From positions 41,770,201 to 41,834,200 of the forward strand of contig OW799235.1 in assembly GCA_941918925.1 (NCBI GenBank): 64,000 nucleotides of DNA, read 5' to 3'. Below, one piece after another: positions 33,436 to 44,235 of this stretch. Made by a program: the position numbers and the translations under genes. Origin of the DNA: Phyto melanocephala (lineage: Eukaryota > Arthropoda > Insecta > Diptera > Rhinophoridae). The notes under the pieces are model-generated. The model worked only from the letters and a program-made list of their open reading frames with translations, made no database searches and was not told the DNA's origin. How positions within the stretch are numbered: the first letter of the stretch is position 1; each line of letters begins with the position of its first letter.

Positions 33436-34255
33436 GTAAATTATTAAATCATATTTATCAGTGATGCCAACTATTTATGAACAAAATGCTAAAACTCTTT
33501 TGTATTTTTTTTACTTAATTGTTTTTTCAAATCGTATTGGAGTCCAATGGCTCAATTCTTGTTTTGTGAAACAAAAACTTTTTGTATGTCGTACATCATA
33601 CCGTTTTCTAAAACTTTTACAAAAACTTTTTATTTCACAGCTAACAAAAAACGAGAATTGGGCATCAAGGTATGATTTCTTTTTCTGTGAAACAATGAAA
33701 TCAAAAGTTTTTATGCTCAGTCAAAGGTATTGTGACATATGCGGGAACTTTTTATTTCACAGAACAAATTTCACACCTAATGTATTAAAATTTGCGATAT
33801 TATCGCTGGTTAATGTAATGTAAGCCTGTAACCAGCATAACCAGCATTTGCACATGAAAGTAAATACATGAGATTCACAACACATTCACACATATTCACT
33901 AGAGTGGCCATAGTAGAAATTTTTTTGAAAAGTTTAATTTTTCGCACTGAAAAATATGAGGTTCGTGATAACAATAATTATGCATATTTAAATTCCTTTT
34001 TGAACCTCCGGGTTGAGCCCAAAGTTTTTTTATATTACCCATTCATCACTAATTTTTGTTCCTGTTTATATTTGAATAACAAAATCTGACTGTATGTTCC
34101 CAACTGAATTTCTTCAATACCTATAAAAATTACCTTTCCAAAGAGCCGCAATAGTCTGCAGATAAACTACGAATAAACTTGCCCGGAATACCATAAAACC
34201 AAAGTTCCAAAAAATAGGTAAATTTATTTTATTTTTTTTTTGTTCTTACATAATA

Positions 34256-35121
34256 TTAAACTAATGAAGATTTTTTGTGGGATGAAAAGTTTTTTCTGAA
34301 TTGCTCCACAACTTGAAGCAAATAGTGCCTATCCTCTTCGTCGTATGTCAATGTCAGATTGAAATCTGTAATAAGTTTTATTACTCTTTCTGCCGGGTCA
34401 CTTTCAACGGCATATTCGTTTTGCGGTGCAGTGTTCTTCTTCGTCCTTCTTAATTGATGGATCCAATTCAAAAAATGTCAAATCGATTTGTAAACGATGG
34501 AAAAAACGCTTAGTTCGAGGAGTGACGAAAGAACTTACATCCTTATTTTCAAACGATTCCAGCGTTAAGTTTTTTTTTTTCGCTTCAGTTCAATCGATAT
34601 CATTTTATCGAAAAATCCAAGAGCAACCGCCTCTTCGGATAAATATCATAAATAGTTTTTGAATTTTACAATAAGACATTTGAAACATTTAGATCGAAAT
34701 ATGAAATAGCGTCTTTAATGAATTGTAAATCTTCGCGCGGTGCAGATAAAGCGTTGACGCATCCGAACCAATACGAAACATAAATACGCGTCAAGAAAAT
34801 GCAAATGTTTTGAATGCCTTTCAGTTCGGAGGATGATATCTTGAATTGTTCGCGAAGAATAACAATTTTATAGCAGTATACAGCTTTAGACATAAACCTT
34901 GCATGAATTGTTGCCCCAGGCAAACGCAACTGAGTAAAATTTGGTACTTCCTCACCAACAAAAATGAGCGAAAGTTGCAACAACTCCTTATAATCGGCTC
35001 GCACATAATGAGATTTTAACGCCTCAAAGCAAAAGTTCTTGTGCGTCTCTATTTTGGCTGCTGTTAAGTTTTTTAACACTGGTTCATCTAATACTCCACT
35101 CTTGAAAGTATTGATATTCAT
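34256..35121 (-). pseudogene. D-T-T transposase relic, C-terminal half
   Basis: The block 34666-35121 has RADYKELLQLSLIFVGE, LRLPGATIHARFMSKAVY, REQFKISSSELKGIQNICIF and APREDLQFIKDAISY-NVSN. These align block by block with the transposase at 56928-57818. After a deletion, 34472-34660 in shifting frames gives FFDKMISIEL and FVTPRTKRFFHRL. 34256-34471 gives the tail ERVIKLITDFNLTL and YLLQVVEQFRKNF. Multiple frameshifts and deletions; no function possible. Upstream parts (the two catalytic Asp motifs) are missing. Confidence 0.8.
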
Positions 35122-35214
35122 ATTTTTCCATTTTTTTAAAAACGATTAAAGAGAGACTTCTTGTGCTGATGTTTTTTCGAAATTTAACTCCAACGCAGCT
35201 TTAATAAGCAATTC

Positions 35215-36265
35215 GCTGATATTTTTTTATATATTATTTATATTTTTATTGTTTTTTTTATTTTATTTTAATTTTTTTTTTATAATTTCTTTTTTTATTT
35301 TTTTTTTAATGTAGATATGTAAACTCAATTTATAATTTTACAATGGGATGTTCTTATATATGTACTAGAAAAGCAAGGCGCGCGTTGCTACGCTCCTTAA
35401 TGAATAAAAATGCATTCTGAATTTAAATTGAATATCAAGTTCAAAAAGCTAAAAATTAAAAATTTTTTTTAATGGGCATGGCACTGCCCACTTTTCTAAT
35501 CAAGAAATTGTATAGTCATGACAACTCAATATGTGTGCAAAGTTTTAGAAAAATCGGTGAAGTTTAAGTAGCTGAAAAAGTTAACTTTTTTTTAATGGGC
35601 GTGGCACTGCCCACTTTTTAAATTACGAAATTGTAAAGTCACGACAGCTCAATATGTGTGCAAAGTTTCAGAAAAATCGGTCCAGTGCAAGTACCTCAAA
35701 TTATAACTTTTTTTATGGGCGTGGCCCTGCTCACTTTTGAAATCACAAAATTATAAAGTCATGACAGCTCAATATGTGTGCAAAGTTTTAGAAAAATCGG
35801 TCTAGTTTAAGTACCTAAAAATTATAACCTTTTTTTATGGGCGTGGCCCTGCCCACTTTTATAATTACGAAATTATATAGTCATGATAGTTTAATATGTT
35901 TGTGCAAAGTTTCAGACAAATCGATCCAGTACAAGTAGATAAAACTGATAACTAATTTTGTATGGGCGTGGCCCCGCCCACTCTTTTCCACCCATAAACA
36001 CTCCCTGGAATGTGTACAACAACTTGCCAAAGTTTGAGTCCGATCGTTTTTACAGTTTCGGAGTCTATAGCTAACACACACACACACACACACACAGAGT
36101 TTCACTTTTATATATATAGATAGATGGATGGTCTTTATATGTATGTACGTATTTTATATGAAATAAATGGTGAAACAAATTATTGTTATTGCATGACTAC
36201 ACGTTATAAAGGGTATATAGGATCCGGAACGGCCGAATATAGCACTCTTACTTGTTTTTATTCAC
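35215..36265 (+). repeat. Family B repeat with a tandem-repeat element inside
   Basis: A T-rich family B core begins near 35215. At about 35362 'cttatatatgta' is interrupted by the ~120-bp tandem element 35363-36115. Family B sequence then resumes near 36125 ('tttatatgtatgtacgtatt') and ends with TATAGGATCCGGAACGGCCG and CTCTTACTTGTTT. Its 5' half is missing where it abuts the transposase relic. Thus three layers are nested here. Confidence 0.7.
35363..36115 (+). repeat. ~120-bp GGGCGTGGC tandem element, second copy
   Basis: Starts CTAGAAAAGCAAGGCGCGCG, as at 8745. Units with ATGGGCGTGGCxCTGCCCAC begin near 35472, 35597, 35715 and 35838. The last part is CACCCATAAACACTCCCTGG followed by a (CA)n run near 36073-36095. 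It terminates with 'tatatatatagatag'. It is better preserved and not interrupted, so it shows the uninterrupted structure of the copy at 8745-10560. Confidence 0.75.
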
Positions 36266-36528
36266 AAAATTTCATTGCAAAAACATCAATACACCGTTAA
36301 ATTACTTTGTCTTTTTGTCGCTAATAGCACAAAATTTTAAGAAAGGGCGATCAATGGGTAATATAAAAAAACTGTGGGCTCAACCCGGAGGTACTCGGAA
36401 CTAAATAAAAAAAATTCAAAAATACATAATTATTGTTATCCCCAACCTTATATTTTTCAGTGCGAAAAATTTTGAAATTAACATTTTTTAATTTTTCTAT
36501 ATAACGCTATGGCCAGTCTAATCTTCGC

Positions 36529-38930
36529 TAACACACTCACGTTTTCTACTTTCTATTTAGAATTCAATTCAGAAAGTACAATGACACAATTATCCACTTA
36601 AAGGACATTCACAAATTAACAGGATTGTGGTAAAATAATAATTTTGAATTTATCTTACATAGTTTGTATATGGGGGTTTTCCATGATACGAACTTATTTA
36701 GATACAATTTCAACAAAATCGGTTAAGAACTCCCTGAGTTAGAGGGGGTCTAAATTTGACGTTTGAGCCAAACAGGTGTTTTTTTTCTCGTCCGTGTAAC
36801 TTATAACAGGTTGTTCTTAGCGAAATTTGCCCCAAAATAGTTATGATAGCTATTTCTTAATCTTTTGAAAAAAAAATCCACAAAGAAAAAATTGTTTTGA
36901 CATTTTCTGGAAAATTATGTATTTTTTTAGTTTGGTCCCCTTTTTTTCTCTATGAGATTTTTAACCGCAAACTTCTTCTTTACTTTGTTTTTGGTAATGA
37001 CAAAAAAAGGCAATTAATTAATAAGTGAAAAAAGTAATGAACGAGCGAAATGCTCAAAACATATACAACAAAAACAATGATAATCTGAAATCTTAAAATA
37101 GGTAAATTTAAACAACAACATTAAATCGAGTAATTACTACTCTGTAATAGACTTCGAAAAAGATTATCAATGTGAACAAGAATTTTTACAAAAATATTAG
37201 AACATTTAAAAGCATATTTAGAAAAAATCAAAACAAAAGAACTGAAAACAAAAACATATTAACTTAAAGGAATAGATACCAACGTAGGCGCAGATGAAAT
37301 ATCAAAAGAATTATTGAAAATTTGACAGCGATTAATTAAAATTTATTAAAGTTAAAACTTCTAATGTATTTAGAGTCCAAGTGGCACCTGAAACAAATAT
37401 AAATAAATAAAAAAATTAAAAAAAAAAAAAAAACAAACAAAGAATACAAAGTGTTCAAACAAAAAATTAATGCTAAAAAAAAAATAACTAACGAATAAAA
37501 TATATAATAGAAATATATTTACTAAAACAGAAATTTGCAAGCGTAGTGAAGGGTAACAATGAAAAAAATTTGGACAAACCTAAGGCAGATATACCAATGA
37601 ACACTCCATTCATGCAGAAAATAAAACTTTTTATGGCAAATATATTACGTAGCATAATTCGGATACATATAGTACTACTTAATGGAAAAAACTTAAATAT
37701 AAATAAGTATAAAATGAATTTAAAAATTATATTGTAATTAGAAGCAATAGAAAGGGCACAATGCGAGCTGGGGGGATCAATAACATCAATCAATAACAAC
37801 ATAAAACATTCGCATTACACAGGGTCACAAATTCTTTCATAGCCTTAGAAACATGTATGTATATGGCTACCAATAAAATACTTTATATTATCTCAGATTA
37901 CTACCCTGGTAATAACGATGCATACTTTAAAAGCTTAATGATCTATTTAAATCGATCGATCTATTTTATTTAACTGCAAACATACAATGTGGGGAGACCC
38001 TAATAACAACAAAAAAGTAACTTACTTAATGAATGGCTATAAAACCATGAACAACATTTTGGATGTTACTATATGCTAAAAATTTCCTATCTTATCCCCG
38101 TACAGGACAATTTGGACAATTATCTAGCAGACTATAGACTACAAATAAGTACTGAAAACTACACTGTAAATTGCTTAAAACGTAACACTGTGACAGCGAC
38201 CATACTGCGGTACTAATGATTACAACTATGAAGGATAATCTTAGATTTAATTACAATTATAAGATAACAGGCTGGACAACATCTTAAAAAAGAATAATAC
38301 AACTACTTAATCAAGAGACTCAAATCCCTAATACCAGGAACTTAACTAACACCGAAATAGACCTTTACATGATAGATTAAATAATATAAGAACGTCGACA
38401 ATCCATGAGCTAGTCCCAAAATTCAAGACAACATAACTAACCCAACTACAAGAACTTAATAAAAGAAAAATAGTAAATTTTTATCATTATAAAATGACAT
38501 AATAGATTGGAACAAGCACTATCTGAAGAAACTATTCTAGAAAATACTAAGTTAAAATTGATAAAAAAAATCTCATAAAAGAAAATTTTGTTTTAATTTT
38601 CAATAAACGTATAAGAGAAAAACGAAAATGAACCTAAAAGAATTATAGAACATTTTTAATCAAAAAATTAAAAAAAAAAATAAAAAAAATATACATCTTT
38701 TAATCTTTAGGAACTAAAAATTCCAGAAAGTTCTGAATCCCTTCTTAATAACACGGAAATAAATGACTTAAATAACTACCTAATTGACGGAAACATCTAA
38801 ATGCTGGATACAAAAGGAGCGTTTTTTAAATCAATTCACGGAAATAATAAAATAATAATACGAACAACATTATATACCAACAAGTCAATGAATCTGACAA
38901 TACATTTAAAAAAAAACAAGATAATACCCT
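36529..38930. other. Gene-free stretch, possibly decayed retroelement sequence
   Basis: AT-rich, with frequent A-rich runs. Short frames (37488-37802 and overlapping 37546-37737) are on opposite strands and carry no motif I recognise. The A-rich, stop-riddled composition from 37000 to 38900 could be an old retroelement, but I cannot name one. Confidence 0.35.
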
Positions 38931-38931
38931 T

Positions 38932-39525
38932 CACCATCATGTACATAACCTATATTTCATGTTATCAAATCAACTTTTAGAAGCAGCTATATGTTCCCCA
39001 GATCTGTGTATGGTATTAATCTCTTGGAAATATCCGGGAATGAATCGCTATTGAAATTCAGCACAATCGCCCCATAACCTTCTGAGATATGAGCAAAAAA
39101 CCACGACCACCTCGTTTTTTTCACAATTACAACAACAACATACATATATACTGGTTAGAATAAACTTGACATCGAATCCCAGCTGAGCCAAAAAAAATTT
39201 TTTTTATTTTATTTTTTTATTTTATTATTATTTATATTTTTATTATTTTTTTATATATATTTTTTTAAAATTTGTTTGTTGTTATTTTTGTTATTGTTTT
39301 TAATATATTTTTTTTTGTAATTTTTTTTTTAGAAACATACATACGTAAACTCAATTATAATTTTACAATGGTATGTTTTTTATATGTATGTTTTTTACAT
39401 GTATGTACGTATTTTATATAAGATAAATAAATGGTGATACAAACAATTGTTATTGCATGACTACACGTTGTGAAGGGTATATAAGATTCGGCACTGCCAA
39501 ATATAGCACTCTTACTTGTTAAGCT
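38932..39525 (+). repeat. Family B repeat, 5' half rearranged
   Basis: The 5' end is shortened (ATACCCTTCACCATCATGTA, then directly 'caacttttagaagcagctat'). The remainder follows the family: 'ccacgaccacctcgtttttt', a T-rich core at 39190-39330, GTGAAGGGTATATAAG, GATTCGGCACTGCCAAAT, CTCTTACTTGTT. Confidence 0.75.
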
Positions 39526-40254
39526 TGTAATTATTAATTAATTGGTTACAAAAAAATTATAGAACATTTCATTACTCTTATATTAACTCATATTCATTTA
39601 TTTATTTGTTTATTTAACTGTTTAACATTGTATCTTATGCTTAATAGATCCAGCTGTTCGAGCTACTTTTATAGTATTGTCATTGGAAAAGCCCGAAAAA
39701 AAATTAATATGATTTAAGAGCTGGAATACTTTTTACCAATTTAAAATTATCCATGTTAATTATTGATTTTTAGGAATTATTTCAGGTTTCAGAAGAATTT
39801 AAAATTTATCTCAATTTAAGTTGCAGATTGGGGGATCGCATGTTATTTAAACACACTTTCTGTTACTTTGAGGTGACGTTTTTCGGGTTCTCGGCAACCT
39901 AGAGCAATTTTAAGCCCAGATTCAGATGCAGCAGGTGAAAATCCATTATAAACACTTACTTCCACATCATATTATTAAAATAAAATTTTTGGGTATTTTC
40001 ATACCGTTACGGACGTTACACACTTTGTCATTTATATTTAAAAAAATTTAATAAAGGTATTTCTTTTTTTTTCATCAGATTAAATTGCATAAAAAACTCT
40101 GTTTATAAAGCTAGTTTGGAAAACAAAATCATTAAAATTAATTCTGTTAAATTTAAAAAACCCTATTTTATGTTATGGACGTTACACACAGTGTACCCAT
40201 TTTTAGTTCAAATTGTTAATATATATTAGATAATTTACAAATATGATATGTGGG
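39526..40254. other. Gene-free stretch
   Basis: GGACGTTACACAC occurs twice (near 40010 and 40180), in direct orientation about 170 bp apart. No gene or known repeat. Confidence 0.4.
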
Positions 40255-40475
40255 TGTGTGTGTGTTATCTATAGACTCCGAAACTGTAAAACCGATCGAA
40301 CTCAAACTTTGGCAAGTTGTTGTACACATTCCAGGGAATCTTTATGGGTGGCAAAAAGTGGGCGGGGCCACGCCCATACAAAATTAGTTATCATTTTTAG
40401 CTACTTGCACTTGATATTCAATTTAAATTCAGAATTCAGTTTTATTCATTAAGGGGCGTAGCAACGCTCGCAAAA
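40255..40475 (-). repeat. Fragment of the ~120-bp tandem element, inverted
   Basis: Reads as the inverse of the ending and start of that element: a GT run, CCAGGGAATCTTTATGGGTG, GTGGGCGGGGCCACGCCCAT, 'tcattaaggggcgtagcaac'. Almost all internal units are missing, leaving the two ends joined. Confidence 0.7.
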
Positions 40476-40609
40476 CGACTGTTTTGCCCACTTTTTTAGC
40501 CATGAAAAATACCATTTTTTTACAAAAATAAATAAAAGCAAGAGGTACGTTAAGGTTAGCCTCTGCCAAGGACAAACAAACCACCGTAAAACCTTATTGA
40601 TTATATATT

Positions 40610-41440
40610 TTGAAGCTTGAATCCTATTATTCCATTAACAAACATTTGGAATTTGAGCAACTTTAAATTTTTGCCTTTGGCTTAAAAATTTTCGGATTAG
40701 CCCATATACTAAATATTTTTCTGAAAAAATTCCTCAAATAATGATTTATGATAACTGCAAACTATTGAAAAATACCTTAAACAACTCATATTTCCCAAGC
40801 AGCGGGAAAATGGCTAGGATTATCCTTCCAAAAAAGGATAAAAAATCAAATAGTCCCAGAAATATGCGCCCTATAAGCTTATTTCCTAATATTAGCAAAA
40901 TACATATGTATATGCAATATGCATTAATAATATTGTTACAGATTTATTTTTAAATAGCTTAATTTACATTATAATTAATTCTAGTTTTAGTAGTTTAAGT
41001 TACTGTAGTTTAATTTGTATTAGTTTATTTCGCTGGTTGTTCGAACATGATATTAAGTTGTTATTATGTGTAGCATACTCTTAGGAACTTTTATTATTTC
41101 GGCATATTACTTAGCATTAACATTATGTCGTAATTTTAATGTAACGGTTTTCGAATGTACTAGTGTGTACATACGAGAACTTTGTCGAATGTTACCGAAC
41201 ATCACTATGCTACTATAAATAGCCGAGCTAGTGAAAAGTAATTCGAATTTACATTTAAACATTCCACGACTGAAGCCATTCAAAAGCTTACTGACTTATT
41301 AATTGGAATTGGCATAGAAGCTACTGCACAGGTGCGTGTCTTATTAATATTTTTGAGAAAGCTTTCGATAGCATATGGATTGCTGGTCTAATATACATAT
41401 AACTTAATTGAATATAAATTTCCAACTTACCAATTATATT
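40610..41440 (+). pseudogene. Jockey-like LINE reverse-transcriptase relic, interrupted
   Basis: The reading frame 40741-40905 has LNNSYFPSSGKMARIILPKK and RNMRPISLFPNISKI, the start of an RT domain. From about 41270, STTEAIQKLTDLLIGI and, in another frame, FEKAFDSIWIAGLIY continue the same domain. The RT box between ('GF') is missing and replaced by about 0.33 kb. The 'FEKAFDSIW' box separates it from the SKAFD-type LINEs at 12.7-23 kb and points to the Jockey group. Confidence 0.7.
40940..41268. other. Insert within the Jockey-like RT, possibly a solo LTR
   Basis: Lies between the two RT parts. Contains a TATA-box-like CTATAAATAGCCGAGC near 41213 and direct TTAG/TTTAG repeats near 40980-41010. 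The layout (promoter-like element about 60 bp from one end) would suit a solo LTR, but TG...CA ends and a target duplication could not be fixed. Confidence 0.35.
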
Positions 41441-41444
41441 AATT

Positions 41445-42790
41445 AGTGAATGTCACTTTTATGCCAAAAAATTAAGGTGTCACTCCCTCTTTAACGACTA
41501 GCTCCCATATAAGGCTTTATCTTAAATTCATATAATTTCTCTATGGACAAAGTTGTGGAAGAATAAAGGACTATATTGAAATATTTAAGTGGTATTTATT
41601 AGCAGAAACTATATTGACACGACAACTTCATCGACCATTTTCATTGAAAGACTAAATTAACGAAAATATTTTAATAGCATATCGAAGTAATACAAAGAAA
41701 ACAAGCAAGAGCGCTATATTCAGCCGTGCCGAATCTTATATACCCTTCACAACGTGTAGTCATGCAATAACAGTAGTTTGTATCACCATTCATCCCATAT
41801 AAAATACGTACATACATATAAAAAACATACATATATAAAAACATCCCATTGTAAAACAAGTAAGAGCGCTATATTCGGCCGTGCCGAATCTTATATACCC
41901 TTCACAACGTGTAGTCATGCAATAACAGTAGTTTGTGTCACCTTTCATCCCATATGAAATACGTACATACATATAAAAACATACATATTTAAAAACGCCC
42001 CATTGTTAAATTATAAATTCTCGTATGTATGTTAAAAAAACAAAAAAAAAAAAAAAAATTAAAAAAAAAAATTTTTAAAAAAAATTATTATGTATATAAT
42101 ATATATAAAACAAAAAAAAAAAATAAAAAAAAATAAAAAAAAATTAAAAAAAAAAATTAAAATATAAATAATATATTAAATAAAAAAATAAAAAAAAAAA
42201 TTAAAAAAAAATTTTTTTGGCTCAGCTGGGATTTGATGCCACGTTTTCTCTAACCAGTATACACATTTGTATGTATGTATGTTGTTGTTGTAATGTTGTT
42301 TTTGTGAAAAAAAAATCGAGGTGGTCGTGGGTTTTTGCTCATATCTGTTTGTTGTGTACCGATTGTTGTTTATGTACCGATGTTTCTGATTTTCAATACC
42401 GATCTACTCCCGAATATTTCTGATATTTTAATACCTTACCCGGGTCCAAGCGATATCGGGGGGCTTCAAAAAGTTGATTTCAACATACACACGTACAGAC
42501 GGACAGATTGACAGACTGACAGAGCTTAATCGACTCCCCTATTCATAAGCTTTCAGAAAATATATACCTTATGGGGTCGGAAATGAAAATTGTAGAAATT
42601 TCACACGAATGAGAAACCTATATATACCCTTTTTCACTGTGTGAAGGGTATAATGACACATATTTTAATATAAAGAGTTTATTCCATAGCGATTACAGAT
42701 AAAAACAAAATAATAAATTTTGTGCTATAAAAGTACACAAAATTGGTGGTGGGTATAAAAGATTCGGCGAATATAGTGCTCTTACTAGTT
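41445..42790 (+). repeat. Dispersed repeat family A, copy 3, split by family B
   Basis: The left part 41445-41693 ('tctctatggacaaagttg', 'agcatatcgaagtaatacaaagaaa') continues after the family B insertion as 'atgacacatattttaata'. It ends AATTGGTGGTGGGTATAAAAG and GTGCTCTTACTAGTTT (one half of the terminal hairpin is deleted). The mariner found in copies 1 and 2 is absent. Confidence 0.75.
41694..42652 (-). repeat. Family B repeat(s) nested in family A, inverted
   Basis: Two inverse family B 3' ends lie in tandem: 41694-41857 and 41858-42652. The first is cut by the second at CATTGTAAA/ACAAGTAAGAGCGC. The second is nearly complete, with an A-rich core at about 42035-42215, GGCTCAGCTGGGATTTGATG, 'gcgatatcggggggcttcaa' and TGTGTGAAGGGTATA at its 5' end. 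Confidence 0.8.
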
Positions 42791-42792
42791 TA

Positions 42793-44235
42793 AGTACCTT
42801 TTGGGTAGTGCATGTAACTTTAAACCTTAACTACAATCAAAATTTCATAATTTTAAAATTCCATATTTATAAACTAAAAAAAAATGCAAAAAAGTACCAT
42901 ATTAAAGAGCAAAAGTACCTTTATCGGTCTTCCATATTAATCTACGAACTCTAAGCTTAACAAGTTTTAATATCTGTTTAAAATAAAATATTTTAACAGA
43001 CGTGCTTTAAAGTGAATAAATTTACTCTTGTTTTTAAAAAAATTAATATGTTCTAAAAAGTGCAAAACTGTTTTCTGTTTTCTGTACTGTATGTCTGATG
43101 AAATCCCTACTACAAATTTTACCCAAATTCTTTTTTACATATTTTCCGGTAGTCTCCTCTTTTTGGTATCTCTTTTATCCCGCTTAAAGTTTCCCAAAAT
43201 TATAAAATAAAATATATATATATATATATTTTTTCAAAACATTTTTGGCTATAACTTTGCCGATTAGTGACCGATTTGTCCAAAATTGTTCATGTGTATC
43301 TGCAGAGGCATACCAAGTTTATGAGTAGTAACAACCGTGTTTATAAATTATCCTAGGGCCGGAAAATTTTAATTTTTGTGATAAAAATAAGCGAAAAAAC
43401 AGAGGCAGTCGTGTTTATTTGCTAATATCTCAGATAGTTATTGGGTGGTTATGCTTATTTCCAATATTAATATGCTCCTAAATATTTCTGATATTTTTAA
43501 TACCTTCTCGGGTCGGGGGTCTTTTTAAAGTTGATTTAAACACGAGCAGACGAATAATGGTTAATCGGCACCCCTATTCAGAAAATTTTTACTTTATTGG
43601 GTCGGAAATTAATATTGTAAAAATTTCACACGAAGTGACAAACCTATATGTACCCTTTTTCGTGTGAAGGGTATAATTAACATACATTTGGTATAACAAA
43701 TAAAATAACAAGCGTCAACACAACCTCTATGAATGAACAATGTCCCTTCAAGGCTTTGAGCGCCACCAGACTGTCAATGTATAGAGTGACCTCCCTACCC
43801 CTTGGAATATGTTCCAATATAAGATTGGTTGCCCTATAGATAGCCAGTATCTCCGCTTAGAACACACTACAGTCATCAGAAAATCTGTAGGACCTGCTAA
43901 AATTCTCATGTTGTATTTTGCGTTCCAGCAATTTTGGACAAATTTATCGTTTTGTTATAAATTTTTTCTTACTCTCATTTTCCAGACTTTAACCGGATTT
44001 ACCTCGAACAAACCTACAATATTAATTTCCGACCCCATTGTGACATATTTGTTTGCCGATAAAAGGTTACTGATTTTACCCTTTTTAACCACCTTGAGGT
44101 TTGAATTTCCAAAAATTCCTTCATAGTGGAGCTACACTTCAGAAGAGGAATCCACTATTCAAATTTCATATCTCTAGTTTTTTGCGTTTAAGGTGTGCGA
44201 TTATGAATCAGTCACGTTTCTCTTATATATGTATA
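42793..44235 (+). repeat. AAGTACC-rich repeat element, copy 1
   Basis: Contains AAAAGTACC-type motifs, 'atatgttctaaaaagtgcaa', 'tgtctgatgaaatccctact' and 'acatattttccgg'. It ends TTGCGTTTAAGGTGTGCG and 'gattatgaatcagtcacgtt'. A family B 5' part (about 43370-43676, inverted) is nested in it. It is related to the element that follows at 44236, in which the same blocks recur in the same order. No supported gene. Confidence 0.6.
43370..43676 (-). repeat. Family B repeat, 5' part, diverged and inverted
   Basis: Has 'aacagaggcagtcgtgttta', 'aatatctcagatagttattg', 'tactttattgggtcggaaat', and TGTGAAGGGTATA at the end. More diverged from the other copies than they are from each other, so likely an old insertion. 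Confidence 0.65.

Larger units (their letters stand above)
33900..36520 (-). mobile_element. Older copy of a long-TIR transposon with D-T-T transposase
   Basis: Left arm 33900-34047 starts TAGAGTGGCCATAG; right arm about 36349-36520 is its diverged inverse (ends CTATGGCCAGTCTA). They share CGCACTGAAAAATAT, AACAATAATTATG and CTCCGGGTTGAGCCCA. Flanking 8-mers ATATTCAC (33892-33899) and ATCTTCGC (36521-36528) match at 6 of 8 positions, a decayed 8-bp target duplication. Transposase relics lie at 34256-35121. The N-terminal half is gone and a family B repeat occupies about 35215-36265. Same transposon group as 56501-59833 but clearly more eroded. Confidence 0.82.

Noticed and set aside
36940..38900. 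Possible retrovirus-like retroelement
   Set aside because: Too many stops, no motif that I can name; left as a gene-free stretch.
41205..41235. TATA-box-like sequence as promoter of a host gene
   Set aside because: It lies in an insert within a LINE relic, with no host exon downstream; a solo LTR is more likely.
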